The notes beneath the pieces are model-generated. The model worked only from the letters and a program-made list of their open reading frames with translations. It was not told where the DNA came from and made no database searches. A stretch of 64,000 nt of DNA, from NCBI RefSeq assembly GCF_040008265.1, contig NZ_CP155620.1:682001-746000 (forward strand), given 5' to 3'. Positions 27,458 through 36,688 of the stretch are shown piece by piece; position 1 is the stretch's first letter, and each line of letters begins with the position of its first letter. This stretch comes from Campylobacter sp. CCS1377 (lineage in GTDB: Bacteria > Campylobacterota > Campylobacteria > Campylobacterales > Campylobacteraceae). Both the position numbers and the translations under genes were made by a program.

Positions 27458-28744
27458 TCAATCTTTAATGCCATTTTCTTCACCAAATTTTAGAATTCTA
27501 GCTCGAAGTTCTTGCGGAAAATTATATCTATATATAGCAGGAATTCTTGGATCAAGGAGTTTATCAAGCTTATGTCTTTTATAATACCATTCTAGTTTTT
27601 CAGGGGTAAAATAATAAGGTGCATTAGGATAGCCTTGTGGAGGAGTGAGGGCTGCTAGTTTGGCATGTAGTATTAAAGTATCATTAAAAAGTTGTGCTCT
27701 TTCTTCACTCCAATCATTAGGTGTATCGGTTTCATAACCTTGCCTCATACCCTTTCTATATCCAACCATATAACGATCAAATTCCCTTCTGCTTTCATAA
27801 GTAGAATCTACATCCCTTGGATCTTTTATCTTACCCTCAACCACATCACTTCTTAAGGCTTTATATATATCTCCAAATTCATCATTAGCCAATCTATATT
27901 TATTTAAATCAATCACCCAATCTACTCCCATAATCTCATCTATAAAAGGAAGCATACCAAATTCATCAGGTTTTAAAGTCTTAGCTAAGGTTTTAATCTC
28001 TTGTTCTCTTAAAGGATTTTTATGCACTCCTACTAAACCACTTCCTACAGCAATATCTGCATAACCATAAATAGCACCTAATAAATTAGGTTTATCTAAT
28101 ATACTACTTCCCCCACTTAATTGTATATAAAGTATAGTAGCTTGGATAAATCTTGCATTAAAACCATTTTGAGACATATCATTAGCTAGATATTTATAAT
28201 CACCTAGTATTCCTGCTGCCATACCCCATTCATTATGAAATAAACTTGATCTTAGATTATGTTTATTATCATCTACTATTCTATATAATTTTTCATATTT
28301 AGGATCTACATTTCCTTTTTCATCTACAGCTCCTATGGCTTCATAAGGTATATCTATAACAACACTTCTTATACCACTTCTTATAACTAAATATTTATAT
28401 CTTTCTTTTTTAGTTTTTAAAGATTTATAATAAGCTTTTTCTGCTTTAGTCCAAGGAGCTATGCTTCCTTTAATAGGATCTTTTAAATAAATACTTTGCC
28501 AATCTTTAAATTCAAGTAAAGTAGAAGCTTGTCCTGTATAAAAGTTAGGATCTAGATATCTAGGTTGATAGTCTTTGTAGGGAGAGTTTTGTTTGATATT
28601 GTGTGCTTCAAACAAAGCTTTAGAATATTCTTGGGTGTATTTGCCTACCTTAGCTCCCCCATCACTTAATAAAATTTTATTCGTTTTTTTTTCTACATCT
28701 AATATAACACCATTAGGCATATAAATTTCATAAGTTTCACTCAT
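27458..28744 (-). CDS. hypothetical protein, paralog of the 426-aa gene at 16488 (effector-operon last gene)
   Basis: A soluble 428-residue protein of unknown family, last in the five-gene minus-strand operon. It shares long near-identical stretches with the 16488 gene at both ends (YLDPNFYTGQ, EFKDWQSIYLKDPIKG, PWTKAEKAYYKSLKTK; TPPQGYPNAPYY, LLDPRIPAIYRYNFPQEL), with a diverged centre around residues 165-340. ATG 28744 has AAAGGA upstream and lies ten bases after the 1163-aa gene stop. No catalytic motif is evident. Candidate roles are cargo toxin, chaperone or adaptor of the lipase/PAAR-like set; nothing in the sequence decides between them. Confidence 0.85.
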   Translation of the reverse strand: MSETYEIYMPNGVILDVEKKTNKILLSDGGAKVGKYTQEYSKALFEAHNIKQNSPYKDYQPRYLDPNFYTGQASTLLEFKDWQSIYLKDPIKGSIAPWTKAEKAYYKSLKTKKERYKYLVIRSGIRSVVIDIPYEAIGAVDEKGNVDPKYEKLYRIVDDNKHNLRSSLFHNEWGMAAGILGDYKYLANDMSQNGFNARFIQATILYIQLSGGSSILDKPNLLGAIYGYADIAVGSGLVGVHKNPLREQEIKTLAKTLKPDEFGMLPFIDEIMGVDWVIDLNKYRLANDEFGDIYKALRSDVVEGKIKDPRDVDSTYESRREFDRYMVGYRKGMRQGYETDTPNDWSEERAQLFNDTLILHAKLAALTPPQGYPNAPYYFTPEKLEWYYKRHKLDKLLDPRIPAIYRYNFPQELRARILKFGEENGIKD

Positions 28745-28754
28745 TTTTATCCTT

Positions 28755-31700
28755 TCATCCTATATATAAACCATCTTCCATGATTATAGTAGTGGCTAAT
28801 CTGCCTATGAATTTGTTGGAATAATCTTGTATTTTACTAATATCATCACTTTCATCATCATCATTTTCATTTTTTCTTTCATCTTTTATCTTCTTATCCC
28901 CTATCCCCTTATACATCACTTCTAAATTATGTTGTCCTATGGCTTCTAAATTCTCCATTAATCTTCTTGCTTTTTGCCTATCTTCTATGAACTTACCCTT
29001 TTCATCTTGGGTAGTATTATAAATACCATTTGCATATTCATATAAAATTTGTATAGCATCATTATAAGCTAAGATAGGGTGTTGTTTTATCACTGGGTGT
29101 TGTGTTTTATACTCTTCTTTTCTTTGAAAATGCTCTAGCTTATATATATTACAATTTCTAAGTTCTATATTGTTTTTTTCAAAAAATTCCATATCGTTTA
29201 AGATGTATTTGCCCTCATTGATTTTATCTTCCTTAAAAGCACTTCTTTTCTCATCTAAAATAATATAAGATAAAAGTCTTTTTAAGGCAAATTCTCTAGC
29301 TTTGCTTGAAGTCGTAGCGCAAGCAATACTAGGATAATAATTAAGCCCACCTGTGCATAATAAAGAACCAAAAATAAACTCAGATAAATCAAAACTCATA
29401 AATCTAGAATTTATCAATAAAGGATAGGTTAAGTATTCTTCTTTTTTTACAGCTAAAGGAAAATCATAATTGTAAGTAAATTTTTCATACATTAGTTTTT
29501 CATATAAAATTTTTAATCTTTCATAATTTGTAGGTAAAAGTGTATCGATAAAAGATCCTGCTAAATTTTTTAACACATCTACACTTAAATTTTTACTTAC
29601 TTTAATAGAAAAATCAATAGCTAATTGTTTTCTTACTTTTGATATCAAATGAATTTGCTTAGCTTTATCCAATCTTGAAAAACTCTTTGACTTTTTTAAC
29701 TCGCTGGCATATTCTGATTGACTAAAATAATAATAATTTGTTCCTATTTGATATAAAAAAAGCTTATTGAGTGGCTTTTTACTTTTTGGGTTGATTTTTA
29801 TAAAACGCCCTTTAGGATTAAGCGCATAAAATATCCCTAGTTCTTTAAAAAAATGTGCTTTAAAACTAGAAAATAATTTATTGCCATAATGCTTTTTATC
29901 GGAGCTTGAATTTATAAAAAATAAAATCATTTTTTTAAAAAAATCAGGCTGACTCATAAAAAATTCTGTAAAAGGAAAAAGTTGCTTAATGATATTAAAA
30001 AAAGTGATATCTATAGATAATTTTGCAAGCTCATTATCAAGCATAATTTCTTGAATGCTTTTATCTAAATCCTTTTTTGTAGGAAGTGTTTGATTTGTTT
30101 GTATATTTTCTTCAAATTCAATTTCATCATCAAAGCTTTCATTTAAGGTGTTTAAAAATTTCGCATAAGTTTGATCATCTTCTTCGAGATCATTTTCAAA
30201 CATAGCTTTAGCTAATTCATCTAAATAGATGACTTCATCTTCTTTTTTATTTTTATTTAACTCTTTGGATAAAAAGATGTAAATTTTTTTATCATTATCA
30301 TAAAAATAAATATCATCGGGGATAAATGAAATATATTTTTCTGAATAATTTGGTATTTCAATCTTTTGATAATTGAGTGAAACTTCTTTATCGCCATAAT
30401 CTAGATTTGGAATTACAATATTTTTAATGCCAAGAGAATATTCTTGCGTAAAAGCTAAGTCTTTTTGTAAAACATGCAAAGTTAAAGTCAATAAAACAAC
30501 CGTTAAAGACGAGTATTTCTTAAAATCTATATCTTCATGTTTAGATACGAAAGGTTCTGTATTAATGATTTGCATTAGATCATAATGCGAATTAAACTTG
30601 TCTAAATAATCATTAAAAAGTTCTACATACACTTCTGTTTTTTCTTTTTCTTTTTTGCTGATTTCCTCAAGTTCTTTAGGTAATTTAAAAAAGTTATCAA
30701 TATAAGCAAAATCTTGTTTAAATTTTTCATATTCAAATCGTTCATTTATATACTCTAATAAATAAAGTTTCATCCAAGAATATGTTTGATTATAAAACTC
30801 AAAATATCCCTTATATTTTTGATAAATCTGTCCATCAAGTTTTACAAAAGGACAAAGTTGCAATACAAAATCATCTTCTTTTTTAACATCTCTTTCTATA
30901 AAATAAGAACCATAATCTCTTTTGCTAGGAAAATCGCCTTTTAATGCAAGTTTTTCATTTTTTGTAAGGGCTTTAGGACGATTTTTTATTATTGCTCCTA
31001 ATTTTTTTTGATACAAATCTTCACAAAGTGCTGCATTGTTAAGCTGTGGTGGATTGGTAATAAACAAATAATTTTTACCCATTTTTGTTGTATTGATTTG
31101 ATCGGTATTTTTTTTATCTAGTATCATTTCTACTAGCATGGAAGAATTTAAATCAGGATATTCTGCATAAAAGAAATGATTAAGTTCAGAAATATTTAAA
31201 TTGATTGCTTTTTTTAATGTTGTATCAAAATTTTTTAAACTAGAATTAATCAAAAGTGTATTATTTAATTTTTCGTTTTCAATTTTTGGATTATTTTCTA
31301 AAAAATTATCAAAAATACCTTGAAATTCTTCATTTAAAATAATTTTATAAAAGCTATTTCTATAAAGGCTAATTGAAGGTGCATTAGCATAAGATGAAAA
31401 ATCTAATAGTATTTTATCATCTATAATTAATACATCAGATAAAATTTCTTCATTGCATAAAGCAATAATAGGATAAAGTTTACTGGTAATAAGTTCTAAA
31501 AGTGGATAAGCAAAATCATAATAATATTTTTTTTCCTTATACTCTTGATATTCAGAGTAAGAATTATAAGCTTCAAATAATGCATTTACAACAAAAACAT
31601 AAGGATTTTTTTTGACTAAAGAGATAGGTTTTTTAAGATTGGTTACAGAATCTAATATATTGATAAAAAATTTTGCTATAGCTCTAATAATTTGCTTATA

Positions 31701-32246
31701 TTCATCATCGTTAGATTGAGTAATATTTTTTAAAAGTGTATTAAAAAGTGTATCTAGGGTAAGTTGTATCTTTGGTTTAATCTCTTGCTCAAAATAACCA
31801 GATTCTTTGATATTTTTTAATAATATATTTAATTCTTTTTGAATTTCTCTTAAAAAATTTTCAATATTTTCTTCATTATTTTCATCAATAATTTTATTAA
31901 GCGTTTTATTTTCATTTTGATTGATTATATTATTTAAAAATTTTAAATTATTAAAGATAATTTTTTTAATGCTAGATAAATTTTTATCAGAGCTAAAATT
32001 TTGTTCTTTTGTGATTTCATCTTTATTAGCTTGATTTAAATGTATAATTTTAAAAGTTTTTTTATTATCAATTTTAAAATTATCTTCAATAGTATGTAAT
32101 GTTTTATACAAAGAATTCTCGGCTTCTTTATATCCATCAAAATCACCACATATAAAAATAACTTTATTGGCATTTTTAGTAAGATTTTTTATTTCTATTT
32201 CTAGGTTATGATTTGATGTGATTAAAGTAAAATTGTTTATTTTCAT
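28755..32246 (-). CDS. large protein of unknown function (1163 aa) in the lipase/PAAR-like operon
   Basis: The largest gene in the patch, encoding an Asn-, Lys- and Phe-rich soluble protein with no signal peptide. I recognise no domain. Visible traits are a Rossmann-like start (ANKVIFICGDFDGYKEAENS), long helical regions rich in Lys/Glu/Asn around residues 80-200 and 530-580, a small hydrophobic patch SEFIFGSLLCTGGLNYYPS near residue 970, an acidic segment (ENDDDESDD near residue 1132) and the conserved tail RLATTIIMEDGLYIG. Its ATG overlaps the PAAR-like gene stop by four bases, so the pair is translationally coupled. A decayed copy of the tail lies at 17787. A carrier or structural role in a secreted complex is a guess. 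Confidence 0.85.
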   Translation of the reverse strand: MKINNFTLITSNHNLEIEIKNLTKNANKVIFICGDFDGYKEAENSLYKTLHTIEDNFKIDNKKTFKIIHLNQANKDEITKEQNFSSDKNLSSIKKIIFNNLKFLNNIINQNENKTLNKIIDENNEENIENFLREIQKELNILLKNIKESGYFEQEIKPKIQLTLDTLFNTLLKNITQSNDDEYKQIIRAIAKFFINILDSVTNLKKPISLVKKNPYVFVVNALFEAYNSYSEYQEYKEKKYYYDFAYPLLELITSKLYPIIALCNEEILSDVLIIDDKILLDFSSYANAPSISLYRNSFYKIILNEEFQGIFDNFLENNPKIENEKLNNTLLINSSLKNFDTTLKKAINLNISELNHFFYAEYPDLNSSMLVEMILDKKNTDQINTTKMGKNYLFITNPPQLNNAALCEDLYQKKLGAIIKNRPKALTKNEKLALKGDFPSKRDYGSYFIERDVKKEDDFVLQLCPFVKLDGQIYQKYKGYFEFYNQTYSWMKLYLLEYINERFEYEKFKQDFAYIDNFFKLPKELEEISKKEKEKTEVYVELFNDYLDKFNSHYDLMQIINTEPFVSKHEDIDFKKYSSLTVVLLTLTLHVLQKDLAFTQEYSLGIKNIVIPNLDYGDKEVSLNYQKIEIPNYSEKYISFIPDDIYFYDNDKKIYIFLSKELNKNKKEDEVIYLDELAKAMFENDLEEDDQTYAKFLNTLNESFDDEIEFEENIQTNQTLPTKKDLDKSIQEIMLDNELAKLSIDITFFNIIKQLFPFTEFFMSQPDFFKKMILFFINSSSDKKHYGNKLFSSFKAHFFKELGIFYALNPKGRFIKINPKSKKPLNKLFLYQIGTNYYYFSQSEYASELKKSKSFSRLDKAKQIHLISKVRKQLAIDFSIKVSKNLSVDVLKNLAGSFIDTLLPTNYERLKILYEKLMYEKFTYNYDFPLAVKKEEYLTYPLLINSRFMSFDLSEFIFGSLLCTGGLNYYPSIACATTSSKAREFALKRLLSYIILDEKRSAFKEDKINEGKYILNDMEFFEKNNIELRNCNIYKLEHFQRKEEYKTQHPVIKQHPILAYNDAIQILYEYANGIYNTTQDEKGKFIEDRQKARRLMENLEAIGQHNLEVMYKGIGDKKIKDERKNENDDDESDDISKIQDYSNKFIGRLATTIIMEDGLYIG

Positions 32247-33673
32247 ATTCTAGCCCCATTCACTACTACAAATTTACAAACAAAAAGCTCTTGCTTTCTA
32301 TCTTCATCTTCTAAGATTTCATCTAGTCCTTTTGCGATTTGAAGTTTTAAATTTTGCATTTTAGCAGGAGCTAAAAAACTAAAATGATATTCGTTTAATT
32401 CTTTATTGTCTTCTAGGGAATTTTTGATGATTTTATCATACTCATGTAGCTGTGTAAAATACCCCGCTCCTAAATCTTTATATTCAAATTCTTTATAAGC
32501 ACTTTTATAAACTTTAGCAATATTTTTTGGGATAATAAAATAAAGTTTGATTAAATTAGTATCAAAACTAAAATTTAATTCTTTAAATTCATAATCTTTA
32601 CTAAAGTCTTGTTTGAATTGATTAAGAATATTTATATCCTTTATATCTTTTAAATCTTGTTGTTCTATATTTAATTCACTTAAAGCTTTATTTTGTTCTT
32701 TTTTTTCATTATTGATCAAAAGATTATATATAGGTAGGTTATCTTTTTGAAATCTATCACTTTTATAATGAAGTCTTATTATAGGTTCTCTTAACTTTGT
32801 TTGATTTTCACTTTGCTTGATTAACCCCTCCTTAGGATCAAAACTATGATCAAATTTAAACTTAGTAGGTACAAAGCTTACTTTCAAAGGAAAGCCTTTG
32901 TCTGTAATACAAGCTGAGATGAGTTCTTGTAATATAGCGTATTCTCTATTTACTTTCTTTTGAGATAAAGAACCTTTAACATTAACAACTTTAGTGCAAG
33001 GAACACTTACATTAGCTATAGTGTGAGGACAACCTGTTATACTAGAGTTTAATAAATCACTTTCTAGCATAATAGGCACACCACCATCTTTAAAAGTTTT
33101 TCCTTTGCTTGATTTAAGTATGACTTTACCTCCATGGATACATTCTAGGTTTTGATTTTCTAAAAGGGCGTGAAGTTTAGCTATGCTTTGTTTTTTATTT
33201 ATTTGTATGGTTTTTTGTTCTTTTAGAGTGTTTGAAATTAAATCTTTGTATTCTAAGCTTTGCTTGCTTAAGCATTCTAATTTGATATTTAAAGATTTTT
33301 CCAATATAGAATAATTAAGCAAGCAAAGTTCATTATTTTTATAAAAGATACTAAGTCTTCCTAAACCACTGCTTTCATCTTTAGGAGAAAAATAATAGCT
33401 GGGTATATCTTGTTTTATAATATTATCTTTATCTAATTCTCCAAAGTAAAAAGGATTATTAGGGAGTTCGGTGGAGCCTGTAAGGAGGGTGGAGTTTAGG
33501 AAGATATAAGCTTGATAGCTTTGCAACTCTTCAAAAGTAAAATCTGTTGTTGCTTCTAATTTATAAAGTTCTTCATAAATACTTTGACAATCAATTATGC
33601 TTTTGTTTTCACAAAGTAAATAAATACTTTTTTTATCTTTATGGATAGAATATAAAAAGTCTCTACTTATCAT
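32243..33673 (-). CDS. PAAR-like (DUF4280-type) protein, candidate spike/adaptor
   Basis: A 476-residue protein. Residues about 170-260 carry a Cys/His/Gly pattern of the PAAR-like DUF4280 type: ECIHGGKVILKSS, then MLESDLLNSSITGCPH, then VSVPCTKVVNVKGS. In known proteins such regions form a conical tip that binds a metal and caps a VgrG-like spike, or they travel with effectors. The remainder has no recognised domain; the C-terminal half contains repeated Lys/Asp/Glu segments. It starts nine bases after the lipase stop and ends overlapping the 1163-aa gene. The PAAR-like reading is from motif shape, not a profile search. Confidence 0.75.
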   Translation of the reverse strand: MISRDFLYSIHKDKKSIYLLCENKSIIDCQSIYEELYKLEATTDFTFEELQSYQAYIFLNSTLLTGSTELPNNPFYFGELDKDNIIKQDIPSYYFSPKDESSGLGRLSIFYKNNELCLLNYSILEKSLNIKLECLSKQSLEYKDLISNTLKEQKTIQINKKQSIAKLHALLENQNLECIHGGKVILKSSKGKTFKDGGVPIMLESDLLNSSITGCPHTIANVSVPCTKVVNVKGSLSQKKVNREYAILQELISACITDKGFPLKVSFVPTKFKFDHSFDPKEGLIKQSENQTKLREPIIRLHYKSDRFQKDNLPIYNLLINNEKKEQNKALSELNIEQQDLKDIKDINILNQFKQDFSKDYEFKELNFSFDTNLIKLYFIIPKNIAKVYKSAYKEFEYKDLGAGYFTQLHEYDKIIKNSLEDNKELNEYHFSFLAPAKMQNLKLQIAKGLDEILEDEDRKQELFVCKFVVVNGARI

Positions 33674-33681
33674 AGTTTTCC

Positions 33682-35703
33682 TTAAATGATGCCTATTTTA
33701 GCTTTTCCGCTAAAATATAAAGCTTGTGATATTTTACAAACTCCACCTAAATATTGCTCATCCCAAATTTGATCTTTTATTTTATAACTTTTTGAATTAT
33801 ATCCATATATTTTTGTTATATTGTTAATATTTTCAAGACATTTCATGTCTTTATAAACTACAATGAAAATTCTAAATTCCCCAATGGCAATTTTATGGGC
33901 TAAATTTTCTTGATTATTAACAAAGGAACAATCTTTTCTGTATTTATTAAAATCATTTTTATCAAGAATTAAAATATATTTTTCTTTTTCTTGCACCTTT
34001 AAAATAAAATCTATGATTTTTGTTTGACTAATGGTAGGAGGGTTATAGTTTGCATAATAACTATCTCCAACCTCTTGCGAACTGTCATTTATTTCTTGCA
34101 TTATAGTGGCTATTAATGAAAGAAAGTATTCAAAATGATTGATTGGCGAATTTTTAAAAAGCCCAAGAAGTCTATTTTTAAGAGTAAAATTTTTATTATT
34201 AATATCATTATTTTTTAACACAAAAGTTTCTATATATATTTGAATACTTTTCGTAAAATGATTAAGATATTCTATACACTCGCTAAGATTTTTATCTTTG
34301 ACTTTGTTATAGTTAGCATCTAATTCTAAAAGATAAGAATAAAAATAGAGAGTTTGAGTAAGGGGGATAATGGAGTGTTCCCCTGTTATTCCAGAGCTTG
34401 TATTGATTGTATGAAGCAGCGTTGTATCGCTATATTGATTGTCTTGATGTAATCCTAGCTTAATCCCTAGTTTTGATATAGGAGAGCCGATATACCATTC
34501 ATTTTTGTATTCATTACTACTTGATTCACAATGATGTATAGAATCTTGAATTGAGAGTTTGTATATATATCTTTCATCTCCTTTAAGTTTAAAATTTTGA
34601 GGTGTTCTCCTATCTTCTTTAAAATGTTGCCAATAATTATAAGCAAGTTGTCTATAATATGGTGCAATATCTGCTAAAATAGGAATGGCATTAATATCGA
34701 GTGTCATCATCGTTGTATTAGTAGAAATACTCATTGTTATCCCATAGTATTGACTTTGTTTTTCTTGGATTATCTTGTGTAATATCTTTCGTATCTTACT
34801 TTCTAAGAAAATATTATCTTTGCCTAAATCTCTTGCTCTATTTGCTATATTTTCTATTTCTTCTTTTATAAATCTTTCTTGTTGTTCTTTACTGTGAAAT
34901 ATAAAGAGTTTGACTATATAATCATAAGGAGGTATTATCTTTCTAGCTCCAGGTGCATTATAAGTATATAAAGCTTTGATATTATTTCTATTCTTATCAT
35001 CACAGATACTTAAAGCAAAGAGTTGCGCAAGACAGCCTCCAAGAGAGTGTCCTGTAATGGTAAGAGAGTCTTTTTCTTTGATTTGTGGATAATCTTTAAT
35101 ACAAGTTTCATAAAAGTTTATCATATCATCATATTGGGCTTTAGGTATAGAGCCTATGGCTAAAGAAGCATCAGCTACAAATAAATCTTTAAAAGAACTC
35201 ATTTCTGTTCCTCTAATTGCTAAAATATAATTGATATAGCCATATTCACTGGTATAGCTTTTTTCTTTAGTTTTACTATTAATTTGTTTTCTTTTTTCTC
35301 CAAATAAAGTAGCAGAAAAACCTGAATCTGTATTAGGGCAATGTTTTAATAAATCATAGCGAGAAAAGAATTGTTTAGCTTGGAGTGGGGAGAATTCGCC
35401 ATCAAATAACTCATCATCAAAGAAGCCATCTTTGGGTTTGCTATTATCATCAAGGTAGTATTTATAAGTAATGTCGAGTATATCAGCGTAGGTGGGGTAA
35501 ATGGATTGTAATTGTTCATCGGTTTTACTAGATTTTAAATTATTGTTTTTATATAATTTTCTAAAATATTTTAATCTTTTCCAATCCTTACTATTTTCCT
35601 CTGGCTTATAACTTTCATTAGCTAAATGAAAATATCCATAGGCTGCCCAAGCAAGTTCTGAATTGTCTTTTAATGTTTGTATTTGTTTTTTAATATTTTG
35701 CAT
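33682..35703 (-). CDS. class-3 lipase-domain protein, candidate secreted phospholipase effector
   Basis: A 673-residue protein with an alpha/beta-hydrolase core of the Lipase_3 type. ILAIRGTEMSSFKDLFVADASL near residues 155-180 (strand plus oxyanion loop) leads to the nucleophile elbow TGHSLGGCLAQ with Ser220, followed by YTYNAPGARK. A later His, as in GEHSIIPL near residue 440, could complete the triad. There is no signal peptide. ATG 35703 is chosen because it overlaps the upstream membrane gene by 14 bases with GGAAAG before it; an in-frame start at 35739 would add 12 residues. The first 40 residues resemble the remnants at 36409 and 18810. Role inferred: membrane-lipid-degrading effector. 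Confidence 0.85.
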   Translation of the reverse strand: MQNIKKQIQTLKDNSELAWAAYGYFHLANESYKPEENSKDWKRLKYFRKLYKNNNLKSSKTDEQLQSIYPTYADILDITYKYYLDDNSKPKDGFFDDELFDGEFSPLQAKQFFSRYDLLKHCPNTDSGFSATLFGEKRKQINSKTKEKSYTSEYGYINYILAIRGTEMSSFKDLFVADASLAIGSIPKAQYDDMINFYETCIKDYPQIKEKDSLTITGHSLGGCLAQLFALSICDDKNRNNIKALYTYNAPGARKIIPPYDYIVKLFIFHSKEQQERFIKEEIENIANRARDLGKDNIFLESKIRKILHKIIQEKQSQYYGITMSISTNTTMMTLDINAIPILADIAPYYRQLAYNYWQHFKEDRRTPQNFKLKGDERYIYKLSIQDSIHHCESSSNEYKNEWYIGSPISKLGIKLGLHQDNQYSDTTLLHTINTSSGITGEHSIIPLTQTLYFYSYLLELDANYNKVKDKNLSECIEYLNHFTKSIQIYIETFVLKNNDINNKNFTLKNRLLGLFKNSPINHFEYFLSLIATIMQEINDSSQEVGDSYYANYNPPTISQTKIIDFILKVQEKEKYILILDKNDFNKYRKDCSFVNNQENLAHKIAIGEFRIFIVVYKDMKCLENINNITKIYGYNSKSYKIKDQIWDEQYLGGVCKISQALYFSGKAKIGII

Positions 35704-36313
35704 TATTTTCTTTCCATTCTTTGAATTTTTTATATTCACTCTTGCTTAATATTTCAAAGCAACTCAATCTATCTCCTGAAAGATAAAATCCTGTCCCTTC
35801 ATTACCTGATGGAAATGGGCGTAAATCACGCCAAGAAGCATAAAAAAAAGGTTTTATACTAAAGTCAATATTGTCTTTTATTGCAATATTACTTTTAAAC
35901 CATATTTCAAAGCTTATTTCGGTTCTTCCATCTATCCATGTTTCAAACCAATATCTACTATATTTTTTATCATTAGTTACCCCTAGCTCTTTTTTATATG
36001 ACTTTGACATATTATCCAAATCCGTATCAAAATACCTTAGCACTTTATTATAATATTCCTCATCTAATTTACCACCATTGGCTTGATAAATCTCTGGGTC
36101 TAGCTTACATATTTCTTTAAACTTATAAAAACTAGGCTCTAAATAATAAGAATAAGGAGTATAATAAAAGATAATTAAACCTATGCTTCCAAGAAAGACT
36201 AAAAACTTTGAAACACTTTTTTTAGATTTAAAGATAATTCTATAAATAAATTTTAATATAAGATAAGAAAGAATAGTAGAAATTATAATAAGAAGTAATA
36301 TGTATGTCATCAT
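35690..36313 (-). CDS. membrane-anchored protein upstream of lipase, candidate immunity protein
   Basis: A 207-residue protein with an N-terminal hydrophobic region (two helices: YILLLIIISTILSYLILKF and FLVFLGSIGLIIFYYTPY) and a periplasm-facing domain of about 150 residues that contains SRYWFETWID and FPSGNEGTGFYLSG. No family recognised. Start ATG 36313 (or 36310) has AAAGGAAA upstream. The stop overlaps the lipase start by 14 bases, so the two are made together. Immunity proteins for lipase effectors are commonly membrane-anchored periplasmic proteins encoded beside the toxin, and this one has the right position and topology. No sequence proof. Confidence 0.7.
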   Translation of the reverse strand: MMTYILLLIIISTILSYLILKFIYRIIFKSKKSVSKFLVFLGSIGLIIFYYTPYSYYLEPSFYKFKEICKLDPEIYQANGGKLDEEYYNKVLRYFDTDLDNMSKSYKKELGVTNDKKYSRYWFETWIDGRTEISFEIWFKSNIAIKDNIDFSIKPFFYASWRDLRPFPSGNEGTGFYLSGDRLSCFEILSKSEYKKFKEWKENNAKY

Positions 36314-36408
36314 TAAGCTATTTCCTTTAGTTTCTCTATTTTATTAAAATTAAGATATGGTTTATAAGTTATATTTAGCAGTATAACTTTTTTTATTTTA
36401 CTATAAAT

Positions 36409-36552
36409 TTATTTTCTTTTTTCTCCAAATAAAGTAGCAGAAAAACTACTTAAAGTATTAGGCTGGTGAAATTTAATCTCATATCTTTGAGAGAAATTCC
36501 TAGCTTGTGTAAGTTCTGCATAATCTCTTAGCTTATTGATTTTTTCTTTCAA
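36409..36552 (-). pseudogene. N-terminal lipase-family remnant (47 codons)
   Basis: From TTG 36552 the minus strand reads MKEKINKLRDYAELTQAR, NFSQRYEIKFHQPNTLSS and FSATLFGEKRK, then stops. FSATLFGEKRK is identical to a segment of the intact lipase (near residue 125) and the start matches the remnant at 18810. It is a lipase paralog reduced by internal deletion and truncation. It directly precedes the 207-aa membrane gene, meaning the intact lipase cassette was apparently inserted behind, or outlived, an older one. Confidence 0.75.
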
Positions 36553-36601
36553 AATTATCCTTTATTTAAATAATGATAATAAAACATATAATAAAAGCTA
36601 T

Positions 36602-36625
36602 AAAAACACATGAGGGTTTCCCTCA
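36602..36625 (-). terminator. Rho-independent terminator, minus strand
   Basis: TGAGGG (36611-36616) pairs with CCCTCA (36620-36625) over a three-base loop, and the minus-strand exit carries five T. It lies downstream of the broken lipoprotein gene and upstream of the lipase remnant. Confidence 0.65.
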
Positions 36626-36688
36626 CTGCCCATTATAAACCCCAATCATTAACATAGATTCCAAGAGAGTATTTGTAATTAAAAGTCA

